A program made the position numbers and the translations under genes. A stretch of DNA of 64,000 nt from the NCBI GenBank assembly GCA_963725255.1, contig CAVRXV010000017.1:124001-188000 (forward strand). Direction: 5' to 3'. Shown in pieces: positions 18,249-27,015 of the stretch. How positions within the stretch are numbered: the stretch's first letter is position 1; every line of letters starts with the position of its first letter. Under the pieces are notes generated by a model. It saw nothing but the letters and a program-made list of their open reading frames with translations. It did no database searches and was not told the origin of the DNA. Origin of the DNA: JAIEPX01 sp963725255. Its GTDB lineage: Bacteria > Pseudomonadota > Gammaproteobacteria > JAIEPX01.

Positions 18249-19253
18249 TTAGGAAGCTTTTTTCCTTTTTGCCAAAAACACACACACCAAGCCAATTATT
18301 CTTTCTTTATCCTTTGGGTTACTCTCGGCTATCAACAGCGTGAGGGCTGTTAACGCAGGCGGAGTGATACGAGACAGGTCCAATAGTTTAGTTTGACGCA
18401 AGAACCAGACGAATGCATAAGCACCACTGCGTTTGTTACCGTCCACATACGGATGATTCTTGATTACAAAATAGAGCAAATGCGCTGCTTTTTCTTCTAT
18501 ACTTGGATATAAATCCTGCCCATCAAACGACTGCATCACATTACCTACAATCGCTTCAATGCTATCTTTTTTGCGTTCATGGCCAAAGATATCAGTTGCC
18601 TCACCTTTTGCCATCAACTCTTGCTTCAGTGTCGCTAGTGCAGCACTCAACTTCTTTCCTGTTAATGCCACTTTCTTTTTAGTTGGGCCTTGCACCACTA
18701 ACTCATCTTTGTCGTAAGCATCAAGTGAAAGCCAAGTATCAGAGAATAGCGTTATCAATTCGAGAACACTATCATGATCGACAGAAGCACCAGCAGGTAG
18801 CAGATTTTTGACATCCTCTACAACCTTCAGAAATTCATGGTAATTTTTATCAATGCGACTGCGATTGATGGTATATCCTTTCTGAATGTGCTCTTTGAGT
18901 ATTTTCGTCGCCCATTGGCGGAAATGGGTCGCTTTTTGAGAGTTTACTCGATACCCAACACTCAAGACGGCATCTAAATTGAAGTGCTTAACCTGATACT
19001 TTTTATTATCTTTTGCAGTTGTTTCCAAAATGGAAACAACTGCATTCTCTTTCAACTCCGCGGAAGAAAAGATATTTTTTAAATGCTTGGAAATAGCTGC
19101 TTTTTGAACATCAAATAGAATCGCCATCTGGTCTTGCGTTAGCCAGATAGACTCATATTCAGTATCAGCCTTTATCTCTAATGAACCTGCTTTTGATTGA
19201 TAAATTACTGTCTGATTTATTTTATACTTATTTCTAGTGACACTCTTTGTCAT
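18249..19253 (-). CDS. RhuM-family protein with C-terminal Fic/Doc domain
   Basis: About 334 aa. The N-terminal half is RhuM-like (WLTQDQMAILFDVQKAAISK, HFNLDAVLSVGYRVNS, FRQWATKILKEHI), a winged-helix-like virulence-island domain. The C-terminal half is a Fic/Doc fold with the core motif HPYVDGNKRSG (His about 267). The Lys-Arg version resembles Doc, which phosphorylates EF-Tu, more than the HPFxxGNGR of AMP-transferring Fic. The target is unknown. The ATG at 19253 is preferred because AAGGA lies 7 bases upstream; earlier in-frame starts reach 19295. No clear inhibitory antitoxin gene is adjacent. It lies between an IS3 element and a MITE. Confidence 0.85.
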   Translation of the reverse strand: MTKSVTRNKYKINQTVIYQSKAGSLEIKADTEYESIWLTQDQMAILFDVQKAAISKHLKNIFSSAELKENAVVSILETTAKDNKKYQVKHFNLDAVLSVGYRVNSQKATHFRQWATKILKEHIQKGYTINRSRIDKNYHEFLKVVEDVKNLLPAGASVDHDSVLELITLFSDTWLSLDAYDKDELVVQGPTKKKVALTGKKLSAALATLKQELMAKGEATDIFGHERKKDSIEAIVGNVMQSFDGQDLYPSIEEKAAHLLYFVIKNHPYVDGNKRSGAYAFVWFLRQTKLLDLSRITPPALTALTLLIAESNPKDKERIIGLVCVFLAKRKKAS

Positions 19254-19379
19254 GATCATTTCCTTACTGAGGATTGTTGTGATGCGCCACAACAATTAAT
19301 AAATTAGAAATCAGTTGATTCTCTCATAAATAGTTTGATGAAGCAATTTGCGTAGAGCAGAAAAACAAGGGCGGAACCA

Positions 19380-19627
19380 GGCGTCGCGTCTTGAGTTGTG
19401 AGAGGTTTTGCAAATTCCGTATTAAATTTTTTCTATCTTACCTGTGTTTTAATATAATAATAATGTTTGCAGGTTTTTGCAGCTTGCTCACCAAGAAGGT
19501 AACCAGATGTGATTTCCTTTTAGAAGTGATTGATTAATTCTCCAACAATATTTGTATTTAATATGTACTTTTTATTTTGATATAATATCGAATTTGCAAA
19601 ACCTCTCACAACTCAAGACGCGACGCC
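19380..19627. mobile_element. MITE-like element, long version (copy A2)
   Basis: A 248-bp element with about 30-bp terminal inverted repeats (GGCGTCGCGTCTTGAGTTGT outward) and about 40 bp of near-continuous inversion including GCAAATTC. It has the same length and interior as the copy at 14612-14859. Its right end (followed by GAAGT) stops two bases before the stop codon of the CE-protease-like gene. Confidence 0.9.
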
Positions 19628-19632
19628 GAAGT

Positions 19633-21867
19633 CTACAGAATCACACTTAACGGACTGCCAGGTGAAGTTGCGAAATTCTGGTCGTATTCATACTCTTCTA
19701 TTTTATCTAAACAATATTGTTTCTGTTGTCCATTAGTGAAAAATAAAGATAAGGTACGATTATCTTCATCCTCTGTCACAACTTTACGAAACCGTAGCCC
19801 AAAGTTTTCTTCAGTATTCTTAGACTGATCGTCACGAATGGCACTACGATTTTGAATGGAATCATCAACAGTAAATGTTTTTTGGCTTTTTTTAATTAAT
19901 CGATTGTGATTCTTCATTTCTACATACGCATCAAGATCAACCTCAACCCGACTGACTTCAGGTCTATTCCAAAAATAAATCGCCCAAATAATAATATGGC
20001 TAATAACAGGTAGTAAAATACCGATTACGGATAATGCTACGGCCCAATCAAAATATGTTTCTTGGAGTTTATATTGTTCCAAAATAAATTGCTTGGCGAA
20101 TTCTTTTTGACGCTGATATTCTTCTTGAGGATTTTCCTTACCGCCCAAGCCATTCACGAGTTGTCTTTGAGATTCAACCAGCTGTAAATAATTGAGCACA
20201 GTACTAAGATCAGAATCGGAGAAGTCTTGAAAATTATAGAGAAATGAAGAGGTTTTTCCCTCTGGCGTTTTGGCTGCTTTTAATTTAGCCAGAAGAACAG
20301 CATTGTTTTTAATGCGTTTGATCTTATTAATCATAGCATCCAATTCTTCATCAGTGTATTTTTTTTTCAATTCTGCATCTGTGGTCATTAACAGCATGGT
20401 TTTGGCTAATCGATATTGATTATTGTTCATTGCTGCCATGAGTGGTGTGTCGTTATACCTATCCCGCTCATGAATTTTTGCGTTAATTGAAGGTTTTTTA
20501 AGACGCTCTATACTTGTTGTTTCATCTTCAAGGTGTTCTAAGGTCGGTGGTATATAACCAAATTCATTGCGATCTTTTCCTTTTTCTACTAAGCGAAAAA
20601 TAGATTCCTCTTCGCCGCGATCGATGAGCGTGGGTCTTGTAATATCGTTGTTGACTAATTCTCGCATGTGCGTTGTTAGTACGGTTTTTGCGTGAGCAGT
20701 AGTGTTAATTGAGGTTTGAGAGTAGTCTATGGGAACTGGACCATAGAGAGATTCTTGCGTCATGATGGCCGAAGTGGTTTCCACATGCGTAGGCCCACAT
20801 CCTTGGTTAGTAGGTTGAGCAATTAAAACCATAGACTCGAAATCAGAAATCGTTATGTTGCATTGACCAGCAACTGCCAATAACTCGCCAGGACAACCTC
20901 TGTCTTTTTTTGATAAACTCGATAAACAAGGCAGTGGGTCAATATGGCGCATCAAATAAGTACCAGGCCTATTCGGAACTGGGATCAGCGCTAACATAAA
21001 ATAATGTCCATTACCGTCGCGAGAATAAGCTCTTACCGAAATGTAGATTTCTTTATCTGTTGCCTGATTAAGAGCAGCCGATAAAGCTTTTTTTAAAGTT
21101 ACTCTAAAATTCACCCGGATAGGTTGAAGATCATCGGCAACCAGATCGCATAAATCAAAAAGCCCCAACCAGACTCTTTGGCCCACGATGATGGGCTTCT
21201 GTTGTTGGTGTGGTGGGTAAGTATTTTGAATTGGTCTTGAATCTTTCAGCCTTAATCTGATCAACTGCTGTACCATGTCAGGTGAATAGAGTGGATCTCT
21301 GTTCATTTCAAGTGTCATTGTAAGAAAATTGTTGCCTGCGGTTGCAGTATTGATAGCTTTAAGTTTATCACCACAGTCTCTTCCCATCTTGATTTCTTGT
21401 TTCCGATCATGTTGTTTTTGTGCGATTGTTGTTTTTATTTGAGCTAGTTTAGTGCTTAAAATTACGCTACATTTATCGTTAAGTTTATTATCCAATTCAG
21501 TTTTAATTGTACTACGGTGTCTTGAATCTAACTTTGATCGGTCCAATTTAGAGTCAACAGCCTTACTTACTTGCTCACTCAGTTCATCTATTTCTTTTTT
21601 TGCAGAATTATATAAGAGCCATTCAGGTGAATTCGGTGTACCCAAATCCTTCGCCATCTCTGCAATTTCGCTTTCCGGGAGAAGCCCTGTCTTGGAGTAT
21701 ATGATCTGCTTTATCAGCCCTATCACAGCGTCATCGATATCGTCGTCGATCGCCACAAAAGGCTCAACCTCTACGCCGTTTTGACAACAGTCTACTAGAT
21801 ATTGCTTATCTACTTTGAATTCATGTTTTAACACGTGATCGGCTCCAGTCCTGGGTATCAATACCAA
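19633..21867 (-). CDS. putative CE-clan (Ulp1/YopJ-like) cysteine protease with ankyrin-like repeat and membrane span
   Basis: A 744-aa orphan. Residues about 229-360 carry the ordered signature of CE-clan peptidases (Ulp1/SENP, YopJ): a VWLGLFDLCDLVADDL helix opening, His288 in GNGHYFMLALIPV, Asp310 in LMRHIDPLP, then Gln351 and Cys357 in QPTNQGCGPTHVE, with the exact six-residue Gln-to-Cys spacing of the Ulp1 oxyanion Gln and nucleophile. These enzymes remove ubiquitin-like modifiers or acetylate host kinases. An ankyrin-like piece (RYNDTPLMAAMNNNQYRLAK, about 470-490), a helical region and a membrane span (about 607-633) follow. No signal peptide is seen. I infer a host-directed effector; the call rests on motif reading only. 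The stop codon lies two bases from a MITE end. Confidence 0.65.
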   Translation of the reverse strand: MVLIPRTGADHVLKHEFKVDKQYLVDCCQNGVEVEPFVAIDDDIDDAVIGLIKQIIYSKTGLLPESEIAEMAKDLGTPNSPEWLLYNSAKKEIDELSEQVSKAVDSKLDRSKLDSRHRSTIKTELDNKLNDKCSVILSTKLAQIKTTIAQKQHDRKQEIKMGRDCGDKLKAINTATAGNNFLTMTLEMNRDPLYSPDMVQQLIRLRLKDSRPIQNTYPPHQQQKPIIVGQRVWLGLFDLCDLVADDLQPIRVNFRVTLKKALSAALNQATDKEIYISVRAYSRDGNGHYFMLALIPVPNRPGTYLMRHIDPLPCLSSLSKKDRGCPGELLAVAGQCNITISDFESMVLIAQPTNQGCGPTHVETTSAIMTQESLYGPVPIDYSQTSINTTAHAKTVLTTHMRELVNNDITRPTLIDRGEEESIFRLVEKGKDRNEFGYIPPTLEHLEDETTSIERLKKPSINAKIHERDRYNDTPLMAAMNNNQYRLAKTMLLMTTDAELKKKYTDEELDAMINKIKRIKNNAVLLAKLKAAKTPEGKTSSFLYNFQDFSDSDLSTVLNYLQLVESQRQLVNGLGGKENPQEEYQRQKEFAKQFILEQYKLQETYFDWAVALSVIGILLPVISHIIIWAIYFWNRPEVSRVEVDLDAYVEMKNHNRLIKKSQKTFTVDDSIQNRSAIRDDQSKNTEENFGLRFRKVVTEDEDNRTLSLFFTNGQQKQYCLDKIEEYEYDQNFATSPGSPLSVIL

Positions 21868-21902
21868 CCTGGAATTGTATCATAAAAGCCTTAAGGTTTT
21901 AT

Positions 21903-21949
21903 TATGATATCGAATTATCAAAACCTATAACAACTCAAGACGCGACGCC
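21903..21949. repeat. solo right end of the long MITE, overlapping the gltX stop
   Basis: 47 bp matching the right end of copies A1/A2 (ATCGAATT, then AAAACCTATAACAACTCAAG and CGCGACGCC), followed by the same GAAGT. No left half is present. The gltX stop codon (21925-21927) and last codons lie inside it. Confidence 0.8.
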
Positions 21950-23298
21950 GAAGTAAATCGAGCTTTAGCTCGATCATTACCCATGAGCAGCAATATTTTT
22001 TCAAGCTCAGGGCCGTGTAGATCACCGGTTAACGCAACTCGCAGCGGCTGATATAATGCTTTTCCTTTGACATCAAATTTATCTTTTAATGCCGTCGTCA
22101 TAGCTGAATAATCAGTACCATGATTAATCGCTTCTTTGAAAAAATCCACTCCAGTTGCACGAATAATCTCTCGCTGTTCGTCAGTGAAATTTAATTCTTC
22201 TGCAAAAAATGCGTGAATCCACGGAGATACATCGTTTGGGAATTGAATATTAGGTTGAACTGTTAAACAAAAATCATCGCGTAATTCAGCAGGAACATCC
22301 GCTAAATTATTTTCTCCGATCCAATTACGTAATTCTGTAAGTGATAATCGTGACACCGTTTCGTGCTGCCATCGAATTAATTGTTTTTCATCGTAACGCG
22401 CGGGTGCTCGCCCTAAATTTTCAACATTAAATTGCGACGCTAATTCTGCAACGCTCATAAAACGTTCATCAGCATAATAATGTCCTAAACGCGCAAGATA
22501 ATTTACAATAGCAAGCGGTAAAAATCCTGTTTCACGTAATTCACGAATACTTCGACTGCCATGTCGTTTTGATAAAGGACTTCCATCGGGTCCCACAATT
22601 AATGAAATATGTCCGTACATCGGAACGGGTAATTTCAGCGATTCTAAAATTAAGACTTGTCTCGGGGTATTAGTTAAATGATCCTCACCTCGCAATGCAT
22701 GCGTCACACCCATTAATGCATCATCAATCGCATTACAAAACATAAACGGTGACGTTCCATTCGCTCGACGAATGATAAAATCCCCAATATCAATTCCATT
22801 AAAACGTTGTTTACCACGCACCAAATCTTCGAAGTGAATAAACTCAGAATCTTTGACATGAAAACGCAACGTCGGTTGTAACCCTTGCGCAATTTTTTCT
22901 TCACGCTGCTCTTGTGTCAAATGCCGACACGTACCTGAATAACGGGGTGGTTTACCAGCTGCTTGTTGAAATTTTCGATTCAACATTAATTCGCGATCAC
23001 TACAAAAACAGGGATATGCACGCCCCATTTCTTCCAATTGCCTATAATATTGATCATAAATGGCTTGACGCTTCGATTGAAAATACGGACCTTCATCCCA
23101 AGGAAGCCCTAACCATTGCAAATCTTCTTCTACGGCAACCACGTATTCCTCTTTACTGCGCTCGGGATCAGTATCTTCAATGCGCAGCAAAAATTGTCCA
23201 TCCGGCTTTGAATCGGCCAATAATGCATTAAATAGCGCCGTGCGCATATTTCCCAAGTGGACATAGCCTGTGGGACTCGGACAAAATCGTGATTTCAT
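21925..23298 (-). CDS. gltX: glutamyl-tRNA synthetase
   Basis: Class I aminoacyl-tRNA synthetase charging tRNA-Glu. The HIGH-type motif is in CPSPTGYVHLGNMRTALFN and the KMSKS-type motif is PLSKRHGSRS; LLRIEDTDPERS and GEDHLTNTPRQ are family signatures. A zinc-type cysteine pair (YPCFCSDREL) is present. The start chosen (23298) has GAGAG at good spacing; ATG 23304 is the alternative. Length is about 457 aa, slightly short. The last residues (TSASRLELL) and stop are encoded by the end of a MITE, so the native C-terminus was replaced. The gene is essential, so the altered end must be tolerated unless a second gltX exists. Confidence 0.95.
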   Translation of the reverse strand: MKSRFCPSPTGYVHLGNMRTALFNALLADSKPDGQFLLRIEDTDPERSKEEYVVAVEEDLQWLGLPWDEGPYFQSKRQAIYDQYYRQLEEMGRAYPCFCSDRELMLNRKFQQAAGKPPRYSGTCRHLTQEQREEKIAQGLQPTLRFHVKDSEFIHFEDLVRGKQRFNGIDIGDFIIRRANGTSPFMFCNAIDDALMGVTHALRGEDHLTNTPRQVLILESLKLPVPMYGHISLIVGPDGSPLSKRHGSRSIRELRETGFLPLAIVNYLARLGHYYADERFMSVAELASQFNVENLGRAPARYDEKQLIRWQHETVSRLSLTELRNWIGENNLADVPAELRDDFCLTVQPNIQFPNDVSPWIHAFFAEELNFTDEQREIIRATGVDFFKEAINHGTDYSAMTTALKDKFDVKGKALYQPLRVALTGDLHGPELEKILLLMGNDRAKARFTSASRLELL

Positions 23299-23396
23299 CA
23301 ACATTCTCTCTTAATATGAGTTCTATTGAGTCCCCACTTCCCCAGTGGCCATAAACCCCGTAGAATAACCTTTTCACTAACTCAGTCTGTAGCGAT

Positions 23397-24131
23397 ATGA
23401 AGCCACAAACATTATTCATCTCTGACCTGCACTTACAGGAGACAGAGCCACACATTGTAACGCTGTTTGAGCAATTTCTAAAGCAGTACGCACCTGAAGC
23501 GGAAACCCTTTATATTCTGGGCGATTTGTTTGAAGTCTGGCCTGGCGACGATGAAAACACTCCGTTTGCTCAAAAGATCAAAAACCTCATTAAGACCTGC
23601 GTTTCAAATGGAACCCCCGTCAAAATTCTGCCAGGAAATCGGGATTTTCTTTTAGGACCACGTTTTGCACAAGAAACAGGTTGCACTGTTCTGAAAGATC
23701 CTACAGTCATTCAACTCTACAACGAGGCCATCTTGTTACTCCACGGTGATACTCTGTGTACACATGATCGACTTCATCAATTTTATAGACGTATTGTACA
23801 AAATCCACACTTTAATCGATTCGCAACAACCATTTTACCACTGTCTTTCAGAAAAAAACTGGGTGGACTACTTCGTAAATTCAGCAAACATCACACGAAA
23901 AAATTAAATCCGACTGCGATGGACGTTATCAAAGAAAGTGTTTCTCAAGCATTTAATAATCACAACACAACCATCATGATTCACGGTCATACACATCGTC
24001 AAAAAACGGATGTCACGAATGAAAATAATATAATATTTACGCGGTATGTTTTAAATGCCTGGCACGAAACTGGCAGCGCTTTGAGTATAGATGCTAATGG
24101 AAATAAAAATTTCCTAATAGTATCAGAATGA
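23397..24131 (+). CDS. lpxH: UDP-2,3-diacylglucosamine pyrophosphatase LpxH
   Basis: Fourth step of lipid A synthesis, cleaving UDP-2,3-diacylglucosamine to lipid X at the inner membrane. A calcineurin-like metallophosphoesterase of 244 aa with all metal motifs: SDLHL, GDLFEVWPGDD, LPGNRDFLLG, LLHGDTLCTHD and IHGHTHRQ. It implies the cell makes lipid A. It is transcribed divergently from gltX, about 100 bases away. Confidence 0.94.
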   Translation: MKPQTLFISDLHLQETEPHIVTLFEQFLKQYAPEAETLYILGDLFEVWPGDDENTPFAQKIKNLIKTCVSNGTPVKILPGNRDFLLGPRFAQETGCTVLKDPTVIQLYNEAILLLHGDTLCTHDRLHQFYRRIVQNPHFNRFATTILPLSFRKKLGGLLRKFSKHHTKKLNPTAMDVIKESVSQAFNNHNTTIMIHGHTHRQKTDVTNENNIIFTRYVLNAWHETGSALSIDANGNKNFLIVSE

Positions 24132-24150
24132 GATCTGCCCCCTCTCACTC

Positions 24151-24852
24151 CTATAGAAACAACTCGCGACTTTTAATCACTTTATTGCCCAAACGAACTT
24201 GCATGACCATTCGCATAATTTGTTTTGCTGCACGCAAAACTTCTGGACTACTGTATTCATTCTGAGCAATGCCTAATAAGTGAGCGCCACTAAAAACCGT
24301 CTGATGATTGTAATTTTGTAACTTTTCACAAAAACCAAGATCTGGATGAAAAGCATACCATTGTGTAGTCACAATAGGATTTAACGTATCGGCTGTTTGT
24401 GTCCAAGAAAAACCAAAACCCAACGCAACCAATAAATTTTTCTCAAATCGCCGCAATACGGGCTCAATTTCTTGATTTTGCTGGAGCGCCATCAAACTTA
24501 CATAATAATCATCAAAAATGTCTGGATGAGCATCGTGCTGATGCAATAATCGAACAATCAATTCATTAATATACAATCCTGCGAGTAATGAATTTTTCTC
24601 GAGTAAAATAGGTGCACCACTTGGCTCCAATTGATTTAGTGAAACTAATTCGGATTTTCCAGACCAGGAAATTAAAATGGGAACAAAAGATCGTAAATGT
24701 CCTCGATAACGAGATTGTTGACTTCGCGCCCCTCGAGCAATTGCTCCTAATCGCCCAAAATCACGCGTTAATAAATCAACTAATAAACTAGTCTCTCTAA
24801 ATGGACGAGCATGTAGAACAAAGGCGGGTTGAAGTAAAACGCGTTCTGTCAA
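24151..24852 (-). CDS. recO: DNA repair protein RecO
   Basis: 233 aa. The N-terminal OB fold (FVLHARPFRETSLLVDLLTR DFGRLG) and a helical C-terminal part with LLVALGFGF are typical. RecO works with RecR to load RecA on SSB-coated gaps. The frame has no early ATG; a TTG at 24852 (LTERVLLQPAF), with GGAAAA upstream, is the likely start. No zinc-finger cysteines are visible. In many relatives recO follows era; here asnS and an RRM gene lie between. Confidence 0.9.
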   Translation of the reverse strand: MTERVLLQPAFVLHARPFRETSLLVDLLTRDFGRLGAIARGARSQQSRYRGHLRSFVPILISWSGKSELVSLNQLEPSGAPILLEKNSLLAGLYINELIVRLLHQHDAHPDIFDDYYVSLMALQQNQEIEPVLRRFEKNLLVALGFGFSWTQTADTLNPIVTTQWYAFHPDLGFCEKLQNYNHQTVFSGAHLLGIAQNEYSSPEVLRAAKQIMRMVMQVRLGNKVIKSRELFL

Positions 24853-24910
24853 AATAATTTTCCAAAAAATATTTGCTATGTCAAAGAATAATTCACACTA
24901 TCCTCAATAC

Positions 24911-26308
24911 TTAAAAAGCAGCGCTTCCTGGCACTCGAGGAAATGGGATTAAATCTCGTACATTTTTGACACCCGTGATGTATCCCAAAAAACGCTCAAA
25001 TCCTAGACCAAAACCTGCATGTGGCACAGTACCATAAGCTCGCAAATCGAGATACCAACGATACGTTTCTTTATCGAGATGCATTTCTGACATTCGTTTA
25101 TCTAAAATATCAAAACGCTCTTCACGCTGACTTCCCCCAATTATTTCTCCAATTCCAGGCGCTAAAACGTCCATCGCAGCCACTGTTTTTCCATCCTCAT
25201 TTAACCGCATGTAAAAACCTTTAATATCTTTAGGATAATTCATCAAGATAATCGGTTTACCCACATACTCTTCTGCTAAATAACGTTCGTGTTCTGATTG
25301 AAGATCAATTCCCCAGGCTACATCATATTCGAATTTTTGATTCACTTTTTCCAAAATAGAAATTGCTTCGGTATATTCCATTTTGACAAACTCATCTTGC
25401 GCTAATTTTTCAAGACGTTGAATGCATTCTTTATCCACCCACTGTGCAAAAAATGCCATATCATCAGGTCGCTGTGATAAGACTGTTTGACAAACATGTT
25501 TTAATAACTTTTCTGCTAACAATGCAACATCCGATAACTCTGCAAAAGCTACTTCAGGTTCCACCATCCAAAATTCAGCTAAGTGACGACTCGTATTTGA
25601 ATTTTCTGCACGAAATGTAGGCCCAAAGGTATACACTTTTGACATCGCTAAGGCATACGCTTCCACATTTAATTGTCCAGACACCGTTAAAAAAGATTCG
25701 CGCCCAAAAAAATCTTGTTTGAAATCAACTTTGCCTTTCTCATCACGCGGTGGATTTAAAGCATCCAGCGTACTCACGCGAAATAATTCTCCTGCACCTT
25801 CGCAATCGCTCGCCGTAATAATCGGCGTATTCACCCAATAAAATCCTTCTTGATCAAAAAACTGATGAATTGCCATTGCAACGCAATGACGAACGCGAGT
25901 TAATGCGCTAAAGGTATTAGTTCGTGGACGCAAATGCGCAACCGTTCGCAAAAATTCCATCGTGTGGCGTTTGGGTTGAATCGGATAGGTTTCAGGATCA
26001 TCTACCCAACCAATCACTTGAACATCGGTTGCTTGCACTTCAAAAGCTTGCTCTTGCCCTGGAGATTTCACCAATTGGCCTTTTACAGCCAAAGCACATC
26101 CCGACGTCAACTTTAAAACATCAGAAGTATAATTTTTTAGTTCTTGGGGCACCACAATTTGGATAGGTGCAAAACAAGATCCATCATGTAGTTGGATAAA
26201 CGACACTCCCGCCTTCGAATCACGCCGAGTACGCACCCATCCCTTTACAACAATCTCCGAATCGGTAGGCACTGCTCCCGATAATAATTGAGCCACTGAA
26301 TTGACCAT
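24911..26308 (-). CDS. asnS: asparaginyl-tRNA synthetase
   Basis: Class IIb synthetase charging tRNA-Asn, about 465 aa. An N-terminal OB-fold anticodon-binding domain (VVKGWVRTRRDSKAGVSFIQ) is followed by the catalytic core, with motif 2 at TFRAENSNTSRHLAEFWMVE and motif 3 at GFGLGFERFLGYITG. The class-specific AsnRS insertion is present. The presence of asnS means direct Asn-tRNA charging. ATG 26308 is chosen over TTG 26317. It lies upstream of recO with a short gap. Confidence 0.95.
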   Translation of the reverse strand: MVNSVAQLLSGAVPTDSEIVVKGWVRTRRDSKAGVSFIQLHDGSCFAPIQIVVPQELKNYTSDVLKLTSGCALAVKGQLVKSPGQEQAFEVQATDVQVIGWVDDPETYPIQPKRHTMEFLRTVAHLRPRTNTFSALTRVRHCVAMAIHQFFDQEGFYWVNTPIITASDCEGAGELFRVSTLDALNPPRDEKGKVDFKQDFFGRESFLTVSGQLNVEAYALAMSKVYTFGPTFRAENSNTSRHLAEFWMVEPEVAFAELSDVALLAEKLLKHVCQTVLSQRPDDMAFFAQWVDKECIQRLEKLAQDEFVKMEYTEAISILEKVNQKFEYDVAWGIDLQSEHERYLAEEYVGKPIILMNYPKDIKGFYMRLNEDGKTVAAMDVLAPGIGEIIGGSQREERFDILDKRMSEMHLDKETYRWYLDLRAYGTVPHAGFGLGFERFLGYITGVKNVRDLIPFPRVPGSAAF

Positions 26309-26608
26309 TTTCGCCAAACCTCGTTTTTGCAGTTGATATGTGAATTTAGGAATAACCTTCAGGGATGTAGCATAGGGAGTTCAACCTCCTACAGTCAAGG
26401 GGACTGATTGCAAACTACCGTAGTGCACTTTGAGAGAAACAGCCTTAAATTTACACTCAAAATATACAAATAATAGAAAAATACGATCTATATTGATAAT
26501 ATCTACCCATTTTCACCGACATTGCAAAAGCGATGCGAAAAAAGTGGACAGAGTGTTTTATGGCTGCTAGACTAATATTTTTAATGTTAATTTTAGGAAC
26601 TTTAATCG

Positions 26609-26938
26609 ATGAACAAAATCTATGTAGGCAATTTGCCTTTCTCCGTTGATGAACAAGAGTTACATCAAATGTTCGAACAATTTGGAGAAATTGAGTCAGC
26701 AAATCTGATTATTGATCGCGCTTCTGGCCGATCTAAAGGATTCGGATTTGTATCATTTAAAGATAAAGACGCTATGACAAAGGCTTTATCTATGAATGAC
26801 ACCGATATCAATGGTCGTAAGCTACGTGTAAACGAAGCTCGTGAACGTACCGAAGGCGGTGGTGGTAGTGGCGGACGCGGCGATCGTCGCGGAAGCGGAA
26901 GCCACAGCGGTCGCGGTGGTGAGAGAGAACGATACTAA
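26609..26938 (+). CDS. RRM-type RNA-binding protein
   Basis: 109 aa: one RNA-recognition motif with RNP2 (KIYVGNLPF) and RNP1 (KGFGFVSF), then a Gly/Arg/Ser-rich tail (RGG-like: GGRGDRRGSGSHSGRGGERE). Such bacterial RRM proteins bind single-stranded RNA and are often cold-regulated. It is monocistronic with its own hairpin terminator, and sits between era and asnS on the opposite strand. The 290-base upstream region carries no other gene. Confidence 0.92.
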   Translation: MNKIYVGNLPFSVDEQELHQMFEQFGEIESANLIIDRASGRSKGFGFVSFKDKDAMTKALSMNDTDINGRKLRVNEARERTEGGGGSGGRGDRRGSGSHSGRGGERERY

Positions 26939-26944
26939 GACATT

Positions 26945-26978
26945 GTGGGCAAACCTAAACCGTTTGCCCACTTTTCTT
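26945..26978 (+). terminator. rho-independent terminator after RRM gene
   Basis: Perfect 10-bp stem GTGGGCAAAC (26945-26954) / GTTTGCCCAC (26962-26971), 7-base loop, then TTTTCTT. Confidence 0.88.
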
Positions 26979-27015
26979 ACTGTGGACGTTTCCTTCATGT
27001 GGTAAATAGCTACAG

